A program made the position numbers and the translations under genes. This document shows, piece by piece, positions 7,580 to 11,255 of a stretch of 11,255 bases of DNA; positions within the stretch are counted from its first letter, which is position 1, and the number at the start of each line of letters is the position of its first letter. Below the pieces are notes generated by a model, which was not told where the DNA came from, did no database searches, and was given only the letters and a program-made list of their open reading frames with translations. The stretch is from positions 1 through 11,255 of the forward strand of contig DFBW01000012.1 in assembly GCA_002366775.1 (NCBI GenBank), in the 5' to 3' direction. The DNA is from Roseovarius sp. UBA3070. GTDB lineage: Bacteria > Pseudomonadota > Alphaproteobacteria > Rhodobacterales > Rhodobacteraceae.

Positions 7580-8170
7580 TCAGGCTTGATGAGCAGGCCC
7601 CAGATCTGCGACCGTATCTACATCCCGCAGCGTGTCCAAAATAGCCACTCGTGCAGGATCAAACGCGCGTAACGTGTCAGCCAAAGCATGTTCAGACGAC
7701 CAGCGCACATCCCCAAACAACGCGGCAGGCACCGGTGCAACCCGTTTTAACCCCACCAGCCAATAGCCGCCGTCAGGGGCCGGGCCAAACACGGCCTCAT
7801 GACCGCCCAGCGCCTTGAAGGCAGTTGCAATATGGGGCTTTTGAATACCGGGTATATCCGCACCAACAATACACACCGGCCCCGGTGGCAGGGCGCGCAA
7901 AATACGCCCCATACGATCCCCCAGATCCCCCGGCCCCTGCGCCATGCGCGGCAAATGCGCAGGCCAGATGCGGCTCAGCATCCCTTCACGATCAGGGGAC
8001 ACAGCCAGGATCAGTTGCCACCGGGGGTCCTCCAGGCGGCGCAACACCACGCGCGCCTGATGGCGAAACCACCACGCGGCGGGCACCATGCCAATGTCAC
8101 GGCCCAATCGGGTTTTCACACGTCCGGGGCGTGGTTCCTTGACCATCACCACCAGCTTGGGGCGGATCAC
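7580..8170 (-). CDS. DUF2064 / TIGR04282-type nucleotidyl- or glycosyltransferase-like protein
   Basis: A 196-residue protein of the CofC-like GT-A fold family (DUF2064). Evidence is the nucleotide-binding N-terminal KEPRPGRVKTRLG at 11-23, the GADIPG motif at 103-108 (metal-binding Asp), FGPAPDGGYWLVG at 128-140, and a C-terminal DVDTVADL. Family members are annotated as putative glycosyltransferases, some in arsenosugar synthesis contexts. Nothing here shows that pathway, and the substrate is unknown. The start is a GTG at 8170-8168, overlapping the stop of the upstream GNAT gene as GTGA, so translation is probably coupled. The N-terminal motif sits at the expected distance from this start, and no better ATG exists. 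Confidence 0.88.
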   Translation of the reverse strand: MIRPKLVVMVKEPRPGRVKTRLGRDIGMVPAAWWFRHQARVVLRRLEDPRWQLILAVSPDREGMLSRIWPAHLPRMAQGPGDLGDRMGRILRALPPGPVCIVGADIPGIQKPHIATAFKALGGHEAVFGPAPDGGYWLVGLKRVAPVPAALFGDVRWSSEHALADTLRAFDPARVAILDTLRDVDTVADLGPAHQA

Positions 8171-8589
8171 AGCGCCTGCTCCATATTTTGGTGGGGTGTG
8201 TTGATTTCTTCATATTCCGGTCCAAAGGCCACGAAACCCTGGCGTTCATAAAACGACAGCGCATAGGCTTGTGCCCCCAACTCGGCACGGGTGACACCTG
8301 GCACCTGGCGCAGATGATCAAGGCTCGCCCGGATCAGCCCTGCGCCCAAGCCCTTGCCGCGATGTTCAGGCAACACGCAAACCCGGCCAATCTTGCCGGT
8401 CTCCGCTTTGATCACGATACGCGCGGCACCCACCGCTTGCCCGCCAAGACGTGCCAAGATGTGGTGGGCGATATCATCCTGACCATCCTGCTCATCCGAG
8501 AGTACAACACCCTGTTCTGTGACAAACACCGCGTATCGCATGGCCTGACAGGCGGCGATATCATCGGTTGGGCCAATCTCAGCTTTCAT
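8167..8589 (-). CDS. GNAT family N-acetyltransferase
   Basis: A 140-residue acyl-CoA-dependent acetyltransferase. The acetyl-CoA pyrophosphate-binding motif A is clear: [20 protein letters not shown], with RGKGLG at 77-82. It is followed by the motif B region [17 protein letters not shown]. The N-terminal VFVTEQGV and D-rich stretch, and the C-terminal [12 protein letters not shown], resemble the YjcF/ElaA-like subgroup. The acceptor substrate cannot be told from sequence. The ATG at 8589 overlaps the dapE stop codon as ATGA, and its own stop overlaps the DUF2064 start as GTGA. It is therefore the middle gene of a tightly coupled trio. Whether it works with DapE is unknown. Confidence 0.9.
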   Translation of the reverse strand: MKAEIGPTDDIAACQAMRYAVFVTEQGVVLSDEQDGQDDIAHHILARLGGQAVGAARIVIKAETGKIGRVCVLPEHRGKGLGAGLIRASLDHLRQVPGVTRAELGAQAYALSFYERQGFVAFGPEYEEINTPHQNMEQAL

Positions 8590-9737
8590 GCAAAATAGTC
8601 TTTAAGAATTTGGGCATAGATCGCTTTGAGCTGGTGAATTTGCGCCACCTCAACGCGCTCATCCACCTGGTGCATGGTTTTGCCGACAAGGCCAAACTCC
8701 ACCACCGGGCAGTGATCTTTGACAAACCGCGCATCCGAAGTGCCGCCCGTGGTGGACAGCTCAGGCACCACACCGGTTTGCGCCTCAACCGCGCGTGACA
8801 CAAGCTCTGACAACGCGCCCGGCGGAGTCAGAAAGCTCTCGCCCGAGACCTTAACCTTCATCCCGGCCTGCACGCCAAATTCCCCCGCTACGCTGTCCAG
8901 TTCACTCTGCATCCAGGCAATCAATGCGTCACTGGTATGTGCATCATTGAAACGGATATTCACCGTCGCGCGGCACTCAGCCGGAATTACATTGGTCGTC
9001 GGATTGCCGGTATCAATCGTCACAACCGCCAAGGTTGAGGCATCAAAATGCGCCGTTCCACGATCCAGCTCATGGCTGGCCAGCCGGTCGACCAACCGCG
9101 CCATCGCCGGCAGGGGGTTCAGCGCGCGATGCGGATAGGCCGAATGCCCCTGCACACCCGTCAATGTGATCCACGCCGAAAGCGAGCCGCGACGGCCGAT
9201 CTTAATCATATCACCCATACGTTCAGGGCAAGTCGGCTCGCCCACCAGACAAGCGGTCATTTGCTCGCCTTCCTGATGCATCCAATCCAGCAACGCCGTT
9301 GTGCCGTCTATTGCATCCCCTTCTTCATCGCCGGTGATTGTCAGGATGATGGCCCCATCTGGTGGCGCGTCATTCACCATATCAATTGCCGCCGCCGCAA
9401 AGGCCGCCACGGCCGATTTCATATCGGTGGCCCCTCGGCCCCAAATATGGCCATCTTTTTCAACCGCCCCGAAGGGTGGAACAGACCACGCGGCCTCATC
9501 CCCCACGGGCACCACATCCGTATGGCCGTTAAAGCCAAAACTGCGATTGGCGCCTTTGGTGCCCCAACGGGCAAAAAGGTTGCTAACCTCGCCACGATCC
9601 ACACGGGTACAGGTGAACCCGGCGCTCTCCAAAAGCGCCTCAAGCAGCACCAATGCACCGCCCTCTTCAGGGGTAACCGAGGCACAGCGGATCAGCTGAG
9701 CAGTCAGGTCTGCGGGATCAATCGGATTATGTGCCAT
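8586..9737 (-). CDS. dapE: Succinyl-diaminopimelate desuccinylase
   Basis: Hydrolyses N-succinyl-LL-2,6-diaminopimelate to LL-diaminopimelate and succinate in the lysine / peptidoglycan precursor pathway. The 383-residue length is typical of this dinuclear zinc M20 enzyme. Zinc ligands and catalytic residues are all present: His72 in FNGHTDVVP, Asp105 in GRGATDMKS, Glu138-Glu139 in [12 protein letters not shown], Glu167 in GEPT, and His356 in TMHQVDERV. The RRGSLS and GHSAYPH motifs and GGTSDARF, characteristic of DapE, identify it rather than ArgE. It is the first gene of the leftward group. An AGG at about 6 nt precedes the ATG at 9737. The downstream GNAT gene overlaps by ATGA. The presence of DapE shows that this organism uses the succinylase branch. 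Confidence 0.97.
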   Translation of the reverse strand: MAHNPIDPADLTAQLIRCASVTPEEGGALVLLEALLESAGFTCTRVDRGEVSNLFARWGTKGANRSFGFNGHTDVVPVGDEAAWSVPPFGAVEKDGHIWGRGATDMKSAVAAFAAAAIDMVNDAPPDGAIILTITGDEEGDAIDGTTALLDWMHQEGEQMTACLVGEPTCPERMGDMIKIGRRGSLSAWITLTGVQGHSAYPHRALNPLPAMARLVDRLASHELDRGTAHFDASTLAVVTIDTGNPTTNVIPAECRATVNIRFNDAHTSDALIAWMQSELDSVAGEFGVQAGMKVKVSGESFLTPPGALSELVSRAVEAQTGVVPELSTTGGTSDARFVKDHCPVVEFGLVGKTMHQVDERVEVAQIHQLKAIYAQILKDYFA

Positions 9738-9857
9738 GTCAGACCTGTTTTACGAGTTTCGCTGCCACGTCCCCTAAAGCGTTTCGCCAATCCACGCAAA
9801 TGTGGCGTGAAAACCGCATTTTTTGAGCGATATCGGGATGGTTGCACTCTTAACCCC

Positions 9858-9886
9858 TTAACAGAGCATTAAAATGTTGCTAGCTT
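9858..9886 (+). promoter_or_regulatory. Candidate CtrA-controlled promoter of the Hint-protein gene
   Basis: TTAA-CAGAGCA-TTAA at 9858-9872 fits the CtrA consensus TTAA-N7-TTAA exactly. TTAACA at 9858-9863 can also act as a -35 element, with TAGCTT at 9881-9886 as -10 across a 17-nt spacer. The CtrA box therefore overlaps the -35, the arrangement known for CtrA-activated promoters in alphaproteobacteria. A further TTAA lies at 9850-9853. The box matches by eye only, and in an AT-rich patch it could be chance. Confidence 0.35.
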
Positions 9887-9922
9887 CTCCTTAATAAATG
9901 ACCCGAGGCAGGGCAATCAGCA

Positions 9923-9989
9923 GGGCCACAAAGGCCCGCAATCGAGCGGACACCTATCAGTCCAAACACATATAGGCGGAGAAATCCGC
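9923..9989 (+). other. Leader with three consecutive small stem-loops
   Basis: Three inverted repeats follow one another upstream of the Hint-protein gene: GGGCC-ACAAA-GGCCC (9923-9937), GGAC-N8-GTCC (9948-9963), and GCGGA-GAAA-TCCGC (9976-9989). The last closes a GAAA tetraloop. None is followed by a T-run, so they are not obvious terminators. If the promoter at 9858-9886 is used they lie in an untranslated leader of roughly 140 nt and may affect stability or translation. I do not recognise a known riboswitch. Confidence 0.35.
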
Positions 9990-10033
9990 TGCGCTGGTCG
10001 TTGCGCTGCTTTTCATGGTTTTGAGAGGCGGGA

Positions 10034-11245
10034 ATGGTAGCAGGAACAGAACTTCCTATTGATCGCGGGGCAACCGCGGTTGAAATGGCTGAGGAAATGT
10101 TTGGCGACGGTGTCACCGTGGTCAGCGCGTCCTATACCGGCGACAATGACAGCTCGGGCATCTACACCAACGGTGATGCCATTTCCGGGGTGGTGACGCC
10201 CGGTGATACCGGCGTGATGTTTTCAACCGGCGATTTGCGCGGATTTACCAACAACAACAATTCCCAGTCAAACCAGTCCAGCAGTACGACCACCAGCTCC
10301 AGCGGGCCCAACAACAACGCTCAATTCAACGCAGCAGCCGGCTCAAACACCTATGACGCCTCGTTCATTGATGTGGATTTCATCCCCACCGGTGATGTGA
10401 TGACAATGCAGTTCGTGTTCTCATCCGAAGAATACCCGGAATACGCCAACGGCTCCTATCAGGATTTTGTTGGCGTCTGGATCAACGGCACCCAGGTCGA
10501 CATGAGCGTGGGCGACGGCGATATCGACCCCAACAACCTGAACGCCGGTGCCAACCAGAACTTGTTCATCGACAACACGGCCGACCAATACAATACCGAA
10601 ATGGACGGCTTTACCGTCACCCTGACCCTGACCCTGACCCTGACCATTCCAGTCAATTCGGGGCAGGTGAACTCGATCCGTATCGGCGTCGCCGACGTGC
10701 AAGACAACCGATACGATTCCACCCTGCTGATTGCCGGCGATAGTGTTCAAACCACGTTGGTGGCACTAGATGACAGCACCAATCTGTTCCCAACAGGTAC
10801 CAAGACGATTGATGTTCTGGACAATGACATCAACAGCACCGGCGGTACGATGTTTATCACGCACATCAATGGCACGCCGGTCAGCGTTGGATCTACCGTT
10901 ACGCTGTCTACCGGTCAGCAAGTGCACCTGAATTTCGACGGTACACTTAATCTGATTGGTGATGGCGATGTTGAAGAGTTCAACTTTACCTACACGGCCG
11001 CCAGCACCGCAGGTGGCTCTGACACCGGGTTTGTCTTGGTGGATTCCGTGCCCTGTTTCGTGGCAGGCACCCTGATCAGCACACCCGATGGCAATGTCCC
11101 AGTTGAACAACTTGACCCCGGTGATCTGGTGAACACCCAGGATGATGGCCCCCCAGCCTCTGCGTTGGATCGGATCACGCAACGTGGCCGCAAAGGGCGA
11201 ATTTGCCCCGATCCGAATTGCAGCAAACACCTTTGGCAAACATGA
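10034..11245 (+). CDS. Choice-of-anchor L / Hint domain secreted protein, frameshifted in the Hint domain
   Basis: The uninterrupted frame gives 403 residues. A choice-of-anchor L domain covers about 1-240, with family patterns SGIYTNGDAI, TPGDTGVMFSTG, FVFSSEEYPEYANGSYQDFVG and STLLIAGD. A cadherin/Ig-like bacterial domain (Big_9 type, about 242-338) follows, with the VLDNDINSTGG motif. A Hint_2 domain begins at Cys341 (CFVAGTLISTPDGNVPVEQL). Hint domains are Hedgehog/intein-type self-processing modules, and such proteins in Rhodobacteraceae are thought to be surface or secreted. No N-terminal signal peptide is present, which fits type I export, but that is inference. After DDGP (about residue 373) the frame loses all similarity and stops at 11245. 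Conserved Hint sequence continues one frame over to the window end, so the intact gene probably extends beyond 11255. An Asn/Ser/Thr-rich stretch (about 73-98) interrupts the first domain. The RBS GAGAGG (10024-10029) precedes the ATG. Confidence 0.85.
   Translation: MVAGTELPIDRGATAVEMAEEMFGDGVTVVSASYTGDNDSSGIYTNGDAISGVVTPGDTGVMFSTGDLRGFTNNNNSQSNQSSSTTTSSSGPNNNAQFNAAAGSNTYDASFIDVDFIPTGDVMTMQFVFSSEEYPEYANGSYQDFVGVWINGTQVDMSVGDGDIDPNNLNAGANQNLFIDNTADQYNTEMDGFTVTLTLTLTLTIPVNSGQVNSIRIGVADVQDNRYDSTLLIAGDSVQTTLVALDDSTNLFPTGTKTIDVLDNDINSTGGTMFITHINGTPVSVGSTVTLSTGQQVHLNFDGTLNLIGDGDVEEFNFTYTAASTAGGSDTGFVLVDSVPCFVAGTLISTPDGNVPVEQLDPGDLVNTQDDGPPASALDRITQRGRKGRICPDPNCSKHLWQT
10621..10644 (+). repeat. Perfect 4-copy hexanucleotide tandem repeat CCTGAC
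   Basis: Four identical CCTGAC units run head to tail inside the choice-of-anchor L domain and encode alternating Thr-Leu (protein residues about 194-204, TVTLTLTLTLT). Unit length is a multiple of three, so copy-number change would keep the frame and add or remove Thr-Leu pairs in a beta strand. The identity at every base, including the third positions, suggests recent slippage rather than selection on protein alone. Confidence 0.85.
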
Positions 11246-11255
11246 CATGCTGATG
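11149..11255 (+). other. Out-of-frame continuation of the Hint domain after a C6 run
   Basis: Six C's occupy 11149-11154. Reading with five C's changes DDGPPAS into DDGPQPLRWIGSRNV and later FAPIRIAANTFGKHDMLM. This is the expected second part of a Hint_2 domain, open to the last base of the window. One extra C therefore explains the loss of similarity in the upstream frame. It may be a sequencing or assembly error, a real inactivating mutation, or slippage-based switching. Confidence 0.8.

Larger units (their letters stand above)
9738..10033. other. Intergenic region between divergent dapE and Hint-protein genes
   Basis: This 296-bp stretch holds no convincing gene. From left to right it contains the dapE leader, where I see no clear promoter, and overlapping inverted repeats around 9785-9809 (CACGC at 9793-9797 with GCGTG at 9805-9809, and CGCCA with TGGCG). 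A T-run follows at 9819-9824. Next is an AT-rich segment with three close TTAA boxes and a possible promoter (9850-9886), then a GC-richer leader with three small hairpins (9923-9989). A purine-rich site before the ATG at 10034 ends the region. Confidence 0.6.

Noticed and set aside
7578..7591. Hairpin CATCA-GGCT-TGATG at the end of the DUF2064 gene as a terminator
   Set aside because: The stem is only 5 bp, spans the stop codon, and has no T-run downstream on the minus strand.
9048..9872. A 274-codon open frame on the + strand opposite dapE
   Set aside because: Antisense shadow of dapE, with low-quality composition and no domain or ribosome binding site.
9898..9975. A 25-codon small open frame (MTRGRAISRATK...) in the Hint-gene leader
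   Set aside because: No ribosome binding site, and it lies over the three hairpins. Such short frames are expected by chance.
11216..11245. The C-terminal tail CSKHLWQT as a genuine protein end
   Set aside because: The neighbouring frame carries the conserved Hint continuation over the same bases, so this tail is best explained as a frameshift product.

Overview
The window looks like chromosomal DNA from an alphaproteobacterium, most likely Rhodobacteraceae (roseobacter group). I infer this from GC-rich coding DNA with strong third-position bias, the GreA and RNase R sequences, a YafY-type WYL regulator, and a choice-of-anchor L protein that ends in a Hint_2 domain, an architecture typical of that family. 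Most of the window is core genome. The accessory-looking parts are one AT-rich unrecognised gene and the right-hand end.

Layout, left to right. The 3' end of greA (1-183) is followed after 13 bp by an uncharacterised protein with two membrane helices (197-1216, +). Next is an AT-rich orphan gene with a signal-like N-terminus (1276-1860, +). A convergent periplasmic lytic murein transglycosylase follows (1916-3256, -). A WYL-domain regulator (3351-4043, -) is divergent from a two-gene unit: a FAXC/metaxin-like glutathione S-transferase and a DUF1801 protein that overlap by 4 nt (4126-5225, +). The 82-bp gap between regulator and transferase holds a perfect TGACA-N5-TGTCA inverted repeat, a candidate operator. 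A leftward unit of dapE, GNAT acetyltransferase, DUF2064 transferase and rnr (9737 down to 5262) follows. Its first three genes overlap by 4 nt each (ATGA, GTGA).

The right end (9738-11255) has a 296-bp intergenic region. It contains a CtrA-like box (TTAA-N7-TTAA) overlapping a plausible -35 element and a leader with three small hairpins. These precede a large rightward gene for a choice-of-anchor L / Hint protein. That gene is frameshifted at a run of six C's just inside its Hint domain. The Hint sequence continues recognisably in the neighbouring frame to the window edge. The same gene carries a perfect four-copy hexanucleotide repeat.

I see no tRNA, rRNA, CRISPR array, insertion sequence or phage module. 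I did not find a clear new multi-gene system. The points most worth attention are the broken Hint domain, the CtrA-like promoter in front of it, the regulator/GST operator, and the AT-rich orphan gene.
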